Below are positions 42,800 through 51,786 of a stretch of 60,693 bases of DNA, piece after piece. How positions within the stretch are numbered: the stretch's first letter is position 1; each line of letters opens with the position of its first letter. The position numbers and the translations under genes are program-made. The notes below the pieces were generated by a model, which saw only the letters and a list, made by a program, of their open reading frames with translations, was not told the DNA's origin and searched no databases. The stretch lies in the NCBI GenBank assembly GCA_030158535.1, contig JAOASV010000130.1:1-60693 (forward strand). The letters run 5' to 3'. The stretch is from Sediminibacterium sp. GTDB taxonomy: Bacteria; Bacteroidota; Bacteroidia; Chitinophagales; Chitinophagaceae.

Positions 42800-43876
42800 T
42801 TAAGACTGCTTTACCACCACATCCGTACTAGATGCCGCAAGTTCAATTTTGTGGGATTCTAATAGTTCAATCAGTGCCATATTAATTTTTTCTCGAAGCA
42901 TTAAATAGTCTTCATAATCATCTGCGGCGGATGAAAAATATTCTATCATTACAATGTGCGCATGCTTTCCTGTATCGTGTAAATAAACATGAAAACTATC
43001 TATTTGCTGACTACTTAAATAACTACGCATTGCCGCTAATAAAGTAGAAAGCGTACTTGCAGAAGCGCTTAACGAAAGTTCTAATTGCAATTCTGTTTTG
43101 CGCTGTGTACGCAAACTAATATTGTCAACGATGGTATCAACCATTTGCTTATTGGGAACAGAAATATATGTTTTTTCATTGGTACGAATACGTGTGCTGC
43201 GTAGTCCAATTTTTTCTATGGTGCCCGTAAATCCATTTACTTTTACCTGCTCACCAACCGTAAACGGCTTATCAAAAAAGATAATAAAGGAAGCAATTAA
43301 ATTTTCCATACTCTCTCTCGTAGCAAGGGCTACAGCGGCACCCACTAAACTTAAGCCTGTTAAAATGCTACCTATGTTTTTATTGAAAGAGAACTTTAAC
43401 ACAAGTAGTACCCCAATAATGATTAGAATTACTTTAAAGAAGTCTTTAAAGAAAATGATGAGTTGATTGTCTTGTTGGTCTTTGGTGACATTGGCGCGCT
43501 CTTCTAAAACCATTGCCATAAAATCAATAACACGAAGACATAACCAAATAAACACCACAACCAAAGCACCATTCATGAGTGCATCTAAAATTTGCCTCGT
43601 ATTTGTTTTATAAACCGAGAATTCAAAAGCAGCCGGAAACTTTAGTTTATCAATAGCAATCATTGAGATGGTCAATAATAAATACGTACCAAGTGGTTGC
43701 ACCACTAAATCCAAAAAAGATTGCTTGGGTAAATTGTGCTTACTATTGGTGATCAGTTTAAAAAGCTTACTCGCTAAAAATTTAGAAATAAGTTTTTTGA
43801 AAATCAATGTAATTAGTATGGTGCCTATAACTATAAGATAAGCCTGCACCGTATTATCTAATATTTTTAGTTCCAT
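42800..43876 (-). CDS. Mechanosensitive ion channel (MscS family)
   Basis: The 358-residue channel has four or five hydrophobic helices in residues 1-165. The pore-helix and beta-domain motif is GLSLVGAAVALATRESMENL near residue 170, then FDKPFTVGEQVKVNGFTGTI near residue 208, and GLRSTRIRTNEKTYISVPNK. It should release solutes under osmotic downshock. Its start overlaps the lpxH stop by ten bases, so it is coupled to it, completing a leftward unit rsfS-ftsH-LUD-lpxH-mscS. Confidence 0.9.
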   Translation of the reverse strand: MELKILDNTVQAYLIVIGTILITLIFKKLISKFLASKLFKLITNSKHNLPKQSFLDLVVQPLGTYLLLTISMIAIDKLKFPAAFEFSVYKTNTRQILDALMNGALVVVFIWLCLRVIDFMAMVLEERANVTKDQQDNQLIIFFKDFFKVILIIIGVLLVLKFSFNKNIGSILTGLSLVGAAVALATRESMENLIASFIIFFDKPFTVGEQVKVNGFTGTIEKIGLRSTRIRTNEKTYISVPNKQMVDTIVDNISLRTQRKTELQLELSLSASASTLSTLLAAMRSYLSSQQIDSFHVYLHDTGKHAHIVMIEYFSSAADDYEDYLMLREKINMALIELLESHKIELAASSTDVVVKQS

Positions 43877-44631
43877 ATATCAATTTCCATTTTTTCGCCA
43901 TCAAAACTAGCGTACGTGAAATTATGAATCCAATCGCCTAAATTAATATAATGACTGTTTCCAATCGTTAAATCAAGTGGAAAATGTCGATGACCAAAAA
44001 TCAAATAATCGTAATGCTTTTTTTGTAAAATTTCTTTGCTGTAACAAATAAGCCATTCGTTTTCTTCGCCTAAAAATACCGCATCTGCATTGCCTGTTTT
44101 GGCCCTGCTTTTACGGCTAAAATAATTGGCAAGTGCAATACCCGCGTCTGGATGCATCCACTTAAACAACCATTTACAAAAAGGATTGGTAAATATTTTT
44201 TTGATGAACTTATAACCAGCGTCGCCAGGACCTAAACCATCGCCATGCGCGATATAACAGTCTTTATCGTTAAACTTAAATGCTTGTGGCTCATGGTATA
44301 CTTTACAGCCTAGTTCATTTTCAAAATAACCACGCATCCATAAGTCGTGATTGCCGGTAAACACGTGTACCGGAATCCCTTTATCGGTGAGTTTAGCGAT
44401 TTGCCCAAGTAAGCGTACAAAACCTTTGGGCACAACATGATCGTATTCAAACCAAAAGTCAAATATATCGCCCACAATAAAAACAGCTGCTGCGCTATCC
44501 TCTATAGATTGTAAAAAGGCAACTACTTTTTTTTCACGTTCCAAACTAGCACTGTAATTAGGTGCTCCCAAATGAAAATCGGAGAGCAAATAAATTTTAC
44601 GGCTAGAAGATGCATGAATAGTAGCTGTCAT
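43867..44631 (-). CDS. lpxH: UDP-2,3-diacylglucosamine diphosphatase (LpxH-like)
   Basis: This calcineurin-like phosphoesterase of 254 residues would hydrolyse UDP-2,3-diacylglucosamine to lipid X in lipid A synthesis. The metal motifs are LLSDFHLGAPN near residue 16, VGDIFDFWFEY near residue 50, FTGNHDLWMRG near residue 90, CYIAHGDGLG near residue 117 and YLIFGHRHFPL near residue 213. The length and DxH-GD-GNHD-H-GHRH order fit LpxH/LpxH2 rather than general phosphatases. It lies five bases after the LUD gene and overlaps the mscS gene by 10 bases. Confidence 0.85.
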   Translation of the reverse strand: MTATIHASSSRKIYLLSDFHLGAPNYSASLEREKKVVAFLQSIEDSAAAVFIVGDIFDFWFEYDHVVPKGFVRLLGQIAKLTDKGIPVHVFTGNHDLWMRGYFENELGCKVYHEPQAFKFNDKDCYIAHGDGLGPGDAGYKFIKKIFTNPFCKWLFKWMHPDAGIALANYFSRKSRAKTGNADAVFLGEENEWLICYSKEILQKKHYDYLIFGHRHFPLDLTIGNSHYINLGDWIHNFTYASFDGEKMEIDIWN

Positions 44632-44636
44632 GTGTT

Positions 44637-45275
44637 TTATTTATTTCTGTCTACTAAAAAACAGTACACTTCTTTAGGACCATGCACACCTACAACCAGT
44701 GTTTTTTCAATATCTGCTGTTCTACTAGGACCACTTGCAAGCGTAATTAATGAAGGCAACTGATTGCCATAATGTTTGGTAATAGCTTGTAAACCATCTG
44801 AAATATCATACACCACTTGATCGGTGTAAGCGATACAAATATGAATAGGTGCATACACACTCACAGTTCTCCCACTCTCTTGTCCCGCAGAAAGTATCAT
44901 ACTTCCGGTTCTGGCAATTAAATGATCACAACTTGTTATAGCCGCATCACAATATTCTAAATCTTCAGATTGCATGCCACCAAAGCCCGCTTTGGTGAGC
45001 ATTTCAATTAAGGCATTTTCGCGGCAATAGGTTTGCTTCCAATTGCGCTGAATAAAAAGCATGCTTAACTGCGATGCGAGTTCTTTTTCACTGGCACAAA
45101 ATGCAAACTTACCTTGCAAGCCAGAAAAGTTTTCGGCAAACAATACCGACAGGTCTTCTTTGGTGGTTGGGTATGTTGTTGAAACCGAATCAACCGCCGA
45201 AAATGGCACAGGCACTGGCTTCGCCAGTGCCTGTTTTATCTTTTGTAAAATATTTTCTCTTGCGCTTTTAGCCAT
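44637..45275 (-). CDS. LUD-domain protein (LutC/YkgG-like), orphan
   Basis: This 212-residue LUD-domain protein is taken from ATG 45275 (MAKSARENILQKIKQALAK), because the longer frame would overlap ftsH. The family fold is seen in CDAAITSCDHLIARTGSMIL (about residue 118), YDISDGLQAITKHYG (about residue 150), and SGPSRTADIEKTLVVGVHGP. LutC homologues are part of the LutABC lactate oxidation complex, but LutA and LutB are not in this window. Its N-terminal codons carry an 11-bp hairpin (45209-45233). Its neighbours are ftsH upstream and lpxH downstream. Confidence 0.82.
   Translation of the reverse strand: MAKSARENILQKIKQALAKPVPVPFSAVDSVSTTYPTTKEDLSVLFAENFSGLQGKFAFCASEKELASQLSMLFIQRNWKQTYCRENALIEMLTKAGFGGMQSEDLEYCDAAITSCDHLIARTGSMILSAGQESGRTVSVYAPIHICIAYTDQVVYDISDGLQAITKHYGNQLPSLITLASGPSRTADIEKTLVVGVHGPKEVYCFLVDRNK
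45209..45233. repeat. Perfect 11-bp hairpin inside the LUD coding sequence
   Basis: CAGGCACTGGC at 45209-45219 pairs perfectly with GCCAGTGCCTG at 45223-45233, with a three-base loop TTC. A TTTT run follows on the plus strand, so it looks like a terminator for transcription opposite to the gene. It encodes the Gln-Ala-Leu-Ala-Lys-Pro-Val-Pro-Val region of the LUD protein. Its function is unknown. Confidence 0.7.
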
Positions 45276-45285
45276 CCTTCTACGA

Positions 45286-47331
45286 TTAAATAGATTCTTC
45301 TGTTGATGTTTGATCGTCTGACACAGCAGGCGCTTCAGGTGCAGCTTGCTCATCTGGAACTACTTCTACTTCTACTACCTTTTTTTCTTCGAAAGGTCTT
45401 TTACCAATTAATACTTCTACATCAGATTTATGCAACACTTCTTTTGCAAGTAATTCTTTTGCTAAAATTTCAACGGCTTCTTTTTTATCACGAAGTAATT
45501 GAAGTGTGCGCTGGTATGCTTCTTCAATAATGCCGCGCACTTCATGATCAATAATTTTTCCGGTTTCTTCGCTGTATGGTTTGGTAAAGGTATTTTCTTG
45601 TGAAGGATCATAGTAGCTTACGTTACCTACTTTGCTATTCATACCGTATGCAGTAACCATACTGTATGCAATACGTGTAATTTGTTGTAAGTCGTTGGAT
45701 GCACCCGTAGAAATTTTTCCAAAGAATATTTCTTCTGCAGCTCTACCGCCAAGTGTCATACAAATTTGATCCATTAACTGATCGGTATTGTAGAGGTACT
45801 GCTCGGTTGGTGTGTACTGTGCATATCCAAGTGCTGCCGTACCACGAGGCACAATCGTTACTTTTAAAAGCGGATACGCATGTTCTAAAAACCAACCACA
45901 AACGGCATGACCTGCTTCGTGGTAAGCAATAATAGATTTTTCGTGCGGTGCTATAATTTTATTTTTCTTTTCAAGACCACCAATAACACGGTCAATGGCA
46001 TCTTGGAAGTCAATCATTTCTACCGACTCTTTTCCTTTTCTTGCAGCAATTAATGCGGCTTCGTTACATACGTTTGCGATATCAGCACCAGCAAATCCAG
46101 GTGTTTGTTCTGCTAGTTTATGCAAATCAAGTGCTTCAGAAATTTTAATAGGCTCAAGGTGCACTTTAAATATTTCTTCTCTTCCTTTTACATCTGGTTT
46201 GTCAATTGAAATTTGACGATCAAAACGTCCTGGTCTTAATAGGGCGCTATCTAATACGTCAGGACGGTTAGTAGCAGCTAAAATAATAATGCCCGTGTCG
46301 CCACCAAAACCATCCATTTCAACAAGTAGTTGGTTTAAAGTATTTTCACGCTCATCGTTACTCATCATGGCGTTTTTACCACGTGCGCGTCCAATTGCAT
46401 CGATCTCATCAATAAAAATGATACAAGGTGCTTTTTCTCTTGCTTGCTTGAATAAATCACGCACACGACTTGCACCCACACCCACAAACATTTCAACAAA
46501 ATCAGATCCACTTAAACTAAAGAAAGGAACCTGCGCTTCACCCGCCATTGCTTTTGCAAGCAAGGTTTTACCCGTACCCGGAGGGCCCACTAGTAATGCA
46601 CCTTTTGGAATTTTACCACCAAGTGCTGTATATTTTTTTGGATTTTTTAAGAAGTCAACAATCTCCATCACTTCCACTTTTGCTTCGTCTAGTCCAGCAA
46701 CGTCTCCAAAATTGATATTTACTTTAGCGCCTTTATCAAATAAAGTAGCTTTTGATTTTCCAATATTAAATATACCGCCAGCACCACCGCCTGGACCACC
46801 AGCACCGCCGCCCATTTTACGCATAAGTAGTAACCAAACCACTACAATAATTACAAGCGTAAAAATGGATTGAAGTACGCCGCCCATCCAATCTGCAGCT
46901 TTTACAATATCTCTTTTAACTTCTGGTAACTGATGTTGCTCTGTAAATTTTTGAAGATTCTCATCAAAAGATTTCCAATCCAACACTTCGAAAACAAATA
47001 AAGGTGCACCCTTTACTTTTTCTTTAGGCAACACCACGCCAAATTTTTTAACGTAGAATTCTTTTTTAAGACTATCGCCGTTAATATATACCTGCACTTC
47101 ATCTTTGTTTTTTACAAAATCAAGTTTGGTTACATCACCTGCTAATAGCATTTGTTGTTTGAACTCTTGCTCCGTTGTCTTTTTTAACTCCGGCGAAAAG
47201 TTCATGATTTGAGAAACTAATAAACCAACAATCACAACGCCATAAATCCAATAAATATTGAACTTAGGACCTTTCTTGCCGCCTTTTCCTTTCTCCTGAA
47301 AATTAAATTTTGGTTGCTTCTCTTCTGACAT
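45286..47331 (-). CDS. ftsH: ATP-dependent zinc metalloprotease FtsH
   Basis: FtsH degrades misfolded and regulated membrane and cytosolic proteins. The start at ATG 47331 (MSEEKQPKF) gives 681 residues. TM1 is at about residues 27-43, the periplasmic domain lies to about 148, and TM2 is at about 150-170. A glycine-rich linker follows (about residues 174-186), then Walker A GPPGTGKT at residues 249-256, IIFIDEIDAIG (Walker B), the second-region arginine finger NRPDVLDSALLRPGRFDR, and the zinc site HEAGH at residues 471-475. The C-terminal tail is acidic. It lies 10 bases after rsfS. Confidence 0.96.
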   Translation of the reverse strand: MSEEKQPKFNFQEKGKGGKKGPKFNIYWIYGVVIVGLLVSQIMNFSPELKKTTEQEFKQQMLLAGDVTKLDFVKNKDEVQVYINGDSLKKEFYVKKFGVVLPKEKVKGAPLFVFEVLDWKSFDENLQKFTEQHQLPEVKRDIVKAADWMGGVLQSIFTLVIIVVVWLLLMRKMGGGAGGPGGGAGGIFNIGKSKATLFDKGAKVNINFGDVAGLDEAKVEVMEIVDFLKNPKKYTALGGKIPKGALLVGPPGTGKTLLAKAMAGEAQVPFFSLSGSDFVEMFVGVGASRVRDLFKQAREKAPCIIFIDEIDAIGRARGKNAMMSNDERENTLNQLLVEMDGFGGDTGIIILAATNRPDVLDSALLRPGRFDRQISIDKPDVKGREEIFKVHLEPIKISEALDLHKLAEQTPGFAGADIANVCNEAALIAARKGKESVEMIDFQDAIDRVIGGLEKKNKIIAPHEKSIIAYHEAGHAVCGWFLEHAYPLLKVTIVPRGTAALGYAQYTPTEQYLYNTDQLMDQICMTLGGRAAEEIFFGKISTGASNDLQQITRIAYSMVTAYGMNSKVGNVSYYDPSQENTFTKPYSEETGKIIDHEVRGIIEEAYQRTLQLLRDKKEAVEILAKELLAKEVLHKSDVEVLIGKRPFEEKKVVEVEVVPDEQAAPEAPAVSDDQTSTEESI

Positions 47332-47341
47332 ATACTTTCTA

Positions 47342-47746
47342 TTATTCGTGGATTTGTGATACAGCATCACTCCACATTTCTTCTAATTTATAAAATTCTC
47401 TTGCTTCCGGATGCATCACGTGCACTACTACATTCACATAATCAATGATTACCCATTGCAATGCTTTACGTCCTTCGTGTTTATATGGATTTTCGCCGCA
47501 GGCCTGTTTTACCTCATCTTCGATGTGGTCAGCAATAGCACGCACTTGTGTGGTACTGGATGCTTGACATACAATAAAAAAGTCGGCAGCAGCTTCTTCA
47601 ATTTTGCGTAAATCTAAACTTACAACATGCTCACCTTTTTTATCTAGAATGGCATTAATGATGGTTTTTAGAATTTTAGAGCTCTTGGTTAATCGGGTAA
47701 TCGTACTTTTTGGTCGATTTTTTAATACAGAAAGGGGTTCCAACAA
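47342..47746 (-). CDS. rsfS: Ribosome silencing factor RsfS
   Basis: RsfS binds L14 and prevents subunit joining when nutrients are scarce. The 134-residue product ends in the conserved WVIIDYVNVVVHVMHPEARE and FYKLEEMWSDA, and the core has SLDLRKIEEAAADFFIVCQ and SSTTQVRAIADHIED. The start appears to be a TTG at 47746 or 47743, since there is no upstream ATG in frame. It is the first gene of the leftward unit that includes ftsH. Confidence 0.92.
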   Translation of the reverse strand: MLEPLSVLKNRPKSTITRLTKSSKILKTIINAILDKKGEHVVSLDLRKIEEAAADFFIVCQASSTTQVRAIADHIEDEVKQACGENPYKHEGRKALQWVIIDYVNVVVHVMHPEAREFYKLEEMWSDAVSQIHE

Positions 47747-47769
47747 TACAGTTATTTAGTGATTAATAA

Positions 47770-47799
47770 TTTGATTTAGACGTAGCTCTTGTAACTTCG
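47770..47799 (+). promoter_or_regulatory. Possible birA promoter
   Basis: TTTG at 47770-47773 and TAACTTCG at 47792-47799 are 18 bases apart. The -7 box differs from TAnnTTTG by one base. Transcription would start near 47806, about 11 bases before the TTG start of birA, which supports that start. Confidence 0.45.
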
Positions 47800-47816
47800 T
47801 CAAAAATACTAATTCT

Positions 47817-48593
47817 TTGGCTTCAGCAGGCTTAAATACACCCATCGGTTTACCATTTACAGAATTAACTGAAGTGGATAGTACCAACATCTATGCCATG
47901 AACCAAGTTAAGACAAACTTGGCTGGGCACGGCGCTGCTTTTCTAGCCCAAAAACAATGGGCAGGAAAGGGCCAAATGGGTAAGGTTTGGGAGGCCCAAA
48001 GTGGTCAAAACATACTATTATCGGTGGTTTTGGACCCTAAAAAGCTTGTTTTTAACGGTTCAGCGCTTGAGCCCTCCATTGTTAGCATGCTTGTAGCGGT
48101 TGGATGTTTTAACTTTTTTATTACATATGCCGGTGACGAAACGCGCATTAAGTGGCCCAATGATATTTACTGGCGTGACAGAAAGGCAGCAGGTATTTTA
48201 ATTGAAAATAGCTTTAGGGGACCGATCTGGCAGTGGAGTATTGCAGGTATGGGCGTAAATATCAACCAAACAAGTTTTGGACCCGAGTTAAACAAAGCCG
48301 TTTCACTCAAACAAATAACGGGCAAAACGCATGCAGTTAAAGATCTTGCAGTTCAGTTATGCGGATGTATTGAGGAGGCATTAGATATACTAGTAACCCA
48401 GGGGCCTGATGCTCTAATTGCGCTTTACAACAATGCGCTTTATAAAAAAGGAGAACTTGTAACAGTAGCTGTAAACGAAGTAATAAAAACTGTTACCATT
48501 TGCAGGGTATTGCCAAATGGATATTTAGAAATTGAAAACGAAAATGGTACCAAAGAATCTGTTGCACTTGGCGCCGTAAAGTGGTTATCATAA
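47817..48593 (+). CDS. birA: Biotin-[acetyl-CoA-carboxylase] ligase
   Basis: BirA attaches biotin to biotin-carrier proteins. The 258-residue product lacks an N-terminal DNA-binding domain, so it should be a pure ligase. Motifs are TEVDSTNIYAMNQ at about residues 19-31, QKQWAGKGQMGKVWEAQSGQ (biotin/ATP binding, the GRGR loop equivalent), RIKWPNDIYW near residue 116 and AAGILIENSF. The start is a TTG at 47817; the frame is open upstream only to a stop at 47772 with no ATG. It lies 14 bases upstream of selD. Confidence 0.92.
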   Translation: MASAGLNTPIGLPFTELTEVDSTNIYAMNQVKTNLAGHGAAFLAQKQWAGKGQMGKVWEAQSGQNILLSVVLDPKKLVFNGSALEPSIVSMLVAVGCFNFFITYAGDETRIKWPNDIYWRDRKAAGILIENSFRGPIWQWSIAGMGVNINQTSFGPELNKAVSLKQITGKTHAVKDLAVQLCGCIEEALDILVTQGPDALIALYNNALYKKGELVTVAVNEVIKTVTICRVLPNGYLEIENENGTKESVALGAVKWLS

Positions 48594-48607
48594 AATAAAA
48601 AAATAAG

Positions 48608-49663
48608 ATGGTTTCAACAATAAAATTGACACAGTTTTCTCATGGCGCAGGTTGCGGATGTAAAATTGCACCAGCGGTATTAGAAACTATTTTAGCTTCT
48701 TCCCTTCCAAAAATTGAACATAAAAATTTACTGGTAGGTTACGGAAGTAAAGATGACGCGGCTGCTTATGATATGGGAAACGGTCAAGCTATTATTAGCA
48801 CCACCGATTTTTTTACACCCATTGTAGATGATGCTGTAGCCTTTGGAAAAATTGCGAGTGCCAATGCTATTAGTGATGTGTATGCGATGGGCGGTAAGCC
48901 GCTCATGGCTATTGCAATACTGGGTTGGCCCGTTAATACATTACCTGCAGCCCTTGCAGCAGAAGTGTTAGAGGGCGCTCGAAGCATTTGTGCAGAAGCA
49001 GGTATTCCACTTGCCGGTGGTCATAGTATTGATAGCACCGAACCCATTTTTGGATTAGCTGTAACAGGCATTACACCTATTGCAAATCTCAAAAAAAACA
49101 ATACTGCAAAACAGGGTGATGTACTTTTTGTTACAAAACCAATTGGTGTGGGCATACTAGCAACCGCACAAAAAAGAGACGCACTAGAGCCAGAAGATCT
49201 TGCACCATTTATAGATCAGTTAACAACACTTAATAAAGTAGGTGAAATACTGGGCGGCATACCTGAAGTGCACGCACTCACTGATATCACTGGGTTTGGA
49301 CTACTTGGCCATCTGATAGAAATGGCTGAAGGCAGTGAACTTTCTGCGCATATTTTTTATTCTAAAATAAAAATGATAGAAGCTGCTAAAAAATATTTAG
49401 CACAGCGCATGGTGCCAGATGCTACGTACCGAAACTGGAATAGTTACAGCACAAAAACAAGTTTTGATCCGGGCGTTAATGTAATGGAAGCATTTAGCAT
49501 GTTACCAGATCCACAAACCAATGGAGGCTTACTTGTTGCAGTAGATCCTACCGCTGTAGACATCATTAAAGATGTATTTACTAAGCATGGACTTACTGGT
49601 TTTATAGAACCTATTGGTGTATTTGAGGCAGTAGGCGATAAAGTAGTGGTGGTAAAAAACTAA
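48608..49663 (+). CDS. selD: Selenide, water dikinase (Cys type)
   Basis: SelD makes selenophosphate from selenide and ATP. The 351-residue protein has the active-site segment FSHGAGCGCKIAP with Cys16 and Lys19, matching Cys17/Lys20 of E. coli SelD. Glycine-rich ATP motifs follow: STTDFFTPIVDDAVAFGKIA near residue 64, and AGGHSIDSTEPIFGLAVTG near residue 138. The C-terminus has DPQTNGGLLVAV. No selA, selB, tRNA-Sec or mnmH (ybbB) is in the window, so which selenium pathway it feeds is open. It is downstream of birA in the same direction. Confidence 0.95.
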   Translation: MVSTIKLTQFSHGAGCGCKIAPAVLETILASSLPKIEHKNLLVGYGSKDDAAAYDMGNGQAIISTTDFFTPIVDDAVAFGKIASANAISDVYAMGGKPLMAIAILGWPVNTLPAALAAEVLEGARSICAEAGIPLAGGHSIDSTEPIFGLAVTGITPIANLKKNNTAKQGDVLFVTKPIGVGILATAQKRDALEPEDLAPFIDQLTTLNKVGEILGGIPEVHALTDITGFGLLGHLIEMAEGSELSAHIFYSKIKMIEAAKKYLAQRMVPDATYRNWNSYSTKTSFDPGVNVMEAFSMLPDPQTNGGLLVAVDPTAVDIIKDVFTKHGLTGFIEPIGVFEAVGDKVVVVKN

Positions 49664-49666
49664 GCG

Positions 49667-50101
49667 TTAAAAAACCATATTCCCTTTATTCTTTATTTGC
49701 TCATTGGTAAGCTCTGCTACCATTTGAACGCCGTTTAATGCTTTTACGGTTTGCTTGATCCAGTTACATTTTTCATCGTCCACAAAATCTCCTTTTGTGA
49801 GCCATAAAAAATCCATATGTCTAAATTCAGGCAATAAGTATTCGCCATCACAATGGTTATGGTATAAATAGTGTACTAAAAAACTATTGGGTTCTTTAGA
49901 TTCGTAAATACTAAAATAATAACTGCGATCCTTTTTTTTGAGATGAATTTCGATGGCCGGATTAAGTCTAAACTGATGCCCTAATTGATTGTTCAATTGC
50001 AAACAAAATTGATGACTTTTGATAGGCGCAATAATACCAAGCAACCGCGTGTCATCAAAAAAATCTTCGTTGAGTTCGTCAATATTGAGTTTCAGTTTCA
50101 T
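49667..50101 (-). CDS. IPExxxVDY-like family protein
   Basis: This 144-residue cytoplasmic protein resembles the Bacteroidota IPExxxVDY family. It has an N-terminal LNIDELNEDFFDDTRLLGII and alternating beta strands (HQFCLQLNNQLGHQFRLN, SYYFSIYESKEPN). The FLWLTKGDF and WIKQTVKALNGVQMVAEL parts at the C-terminus also fit. Its function is not known. It lies three bases from the convergent selD stop and 21 after the M28 peptidase gene, which reads in the same direction, so co-transcription with the peptidase is likely. Confidence 0.6.
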   Translation of the reverse strand: MKLKLNIDELNEDFFDDTRLLGIIAPIKSHQFCLQLNNQLGHQFRLNPAIEIHLKKKDRSYYFSIYESKEPNSFLVHYLYHNHCDGEYLLPEFRHMDFLWLTKGDFVDDEKCNWIKQTVKALNGVQMVAELTNEQIKNKGNMVF

Positions 50102-50122
50102 ACTAGTAATTGATTGCTTCCT

Positions 50123-51766
50123 TTAAAATGCAACAGGCATATTTATTTCTTCTGTTCCGCGTTTTATGCGCAGTTCAGTTTGATCACCTTTTTTAAACTT
50201 GCTCAGTGTTTGCATGTAACTGTTTACATCAACAAATTTGTAATCACCTAGTTGAAGTAAAATGTCACCTGCTTTTAATCCTAATTTTTCTGCAAGCTTA
50301 CCCGGACTCACGCCATCTATGCGCATGCCAGTTCCGCTATACCCATAGTCTGGAATTACCCCTAAACTTACCGTAAACTTAGTGCTACGGCCCATTTGAG
50401 GCTCTGTAGTTTTTATAAAATCAAGCTTGGGTAAACTATCTGTAATACCCATAATTTGATAGGCCAGTGTTACAATTTGCGCAGTGGCTTCATAATTTAT
50501 TTTATCTGCGTCATCGCTTGCTTTATGATAATCGGGGTGGCTTCCTGTAAAGAAAAATTGAACTGGTACACCCGCTCTATAAAAACTAGCGTGATCACTT
50601 GGACCACTGCCTGTGCTATCAAATTTTACAACAAGCGGCGTATTTATAGCCTTCCATATGTTACTCCATTTACTTGAAGTTCCATATCCTCCCACCGTTA
50701 ATTTGTGTGAAGTATCATAACGGCCTACCATATCCATGTTAAGCATATAATTAATAGACCCAGTCATGGTTGGATTTTCTATCCAATATTTACTTCCTAA
50801 AAGACCTAATTCTTCACCAGAAAAATGAAGGAATAAGTAGTTATTATGTACGGGTGATTTTTGTTGTAACAAGCGTGCAATTTCAAGTAGCGCCGCAGTA
50901 CCACTAGCATTATCATCTGCACCATTATGAATCACATGACCAGTGTCTAATGCATTTTTATCTTCGTTAAAACCAAGATGATCATAATGCGCCCCAATAA
51001 CAATTGTATTTGCTGCGCCATTATTAATGAATGCCGCGACATTGGTTGCTGGACGTTTTTTTTCTGAGAGACGAACGGAAATTTCAACTTGTAAAGTAGC
51101 GGAAGGATCTGTAAAATGTTGCAGCCCTGTTTGTGTGAGATAAATTACAGGAATAGAATACGGTGCTGTTTTATCATTTTTATTAAATAAAATATTATCA
51201 ACAACAATTCCTGTATTGTATATAATAAATGCAGTAGCACCTTTTGATGCAGCCGTCGTTACTTCTTTTTTAATCCATGCTTCTATATCAAAGTGAGGAT
51301 TGGATTTATTTTCTTCAAGGGTCTCTTTAATGTCTTTAAACCAAGGCTGGCCTTTTTCATGAAGTGCCATGGCAGGATTTCCAGCAATACGTAAGGATGC
51401 ACTTGTAGCTAAAGGGAAAAAATCTTTTTCAATTTTTAATTGAATATTGTTCACTTTAAATTGAGTACTTGGATCCATTTGCAAGCCTTCGTTGATTTCA
51501 AATTTTTGAAGATACCCACTTGATCCTTTGGCACCAATCCCCATCCGCTCATATTGTTTTACCAAGTAATCCATCGCTGCGTCGGCGCCAGCTGTTCCCG
51601 TTCTTCTGCCTTCTAGTGCATCACTCGCCAAATAGCTAATATGTGATTTTAAATTTGAAATGAGTGCCAATTTTTGCTTTTCTGCCTCAATTCTAATTTT
51701 GCGTTTACTTTGTGATAATCCTAAAAAGGGAACCAATAAAAGGACCCAAAACCAATTTTTACCCAT
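50123..51766 (-). CDS. M28-family zinc aminopeptidase with PDZ domain
   Basis: The 547-residue exported peptidase (start ATG 51766, MGKNWFWVLLLVPFLGLSQ, signal peptide) has an inserted PA-like domain and the M28 zinc site. The ligands are in VIGAHYDHLGF near residue 258, HNGADDNASGTAALLEIA near residue 280, FSGEELGLLG near residue 317, NMDMVGRYD and SDHASFYRAG. A PDZ domain follows at about residues 465-540 (GMRIDGVSPGKLAEKLGLKA and AGDILLQLGDYKF). It probably trims peptides in the periplasm or outside the cell. It is divergent from feoB. Confidence 0.92.
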   Translation of the reverse strand: MGKNWFWVLLLVPFLGLSQSKRKIRIEAEKQKLALISNLKSHISYLASDALEGRRTGTAGADAAMDYLVKQYERMGIGAKGSSGYLQKFEINEGLQMDPSTQFKVNNIQLKIEKDFFPLATSASLRIAGNPAMALHEKGQPWFKDIKETLEENKSNPHFDIEAWIKKEVTTAASKGATAFIIYNTGIVVDNILFNKNDKTAPYSIPVIYLTQTGLQHFTDPSATLQVEISVRLSEKKRPATNVAAFINNGAANTIVIGAHYDHLGFNEDKNALDTGHVIHNGADDNASGTAALLEIARLLQQKSPVHNNYLFLHFSGEELGLLGSKYWIENPTMTGSINYMLNMDMVGRYDTSHKLTVGGYGTSSKWSNIWKAINTPLVVKFDSTGSGPSDHASFYRAGVPVQFFFTGSHPDYHKASDDADKINYEATAQIVTLAYQIMGITDSLPKLDFIKTTEPQMGRSTKFTVSLGVIPDYGYSGTGMRIDGVSPGKLAEKLGLKAGDILLQLGDYKFVDVNSYMQTLSKFKKGDQTELRIKRGTEEINMPVAF

Positions 51767-51786
51767 TTTGCTTGCTTTATTACGTA

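Noticed and set aside
46289..46873. 194-codon open frame on the plus strand opposite ftsH
   Set aside because: It is rich in Pro and Ser as expected for the complement of an AAA domain, has no family features, and overlaps the Walker and SRH motifs of ftsH.
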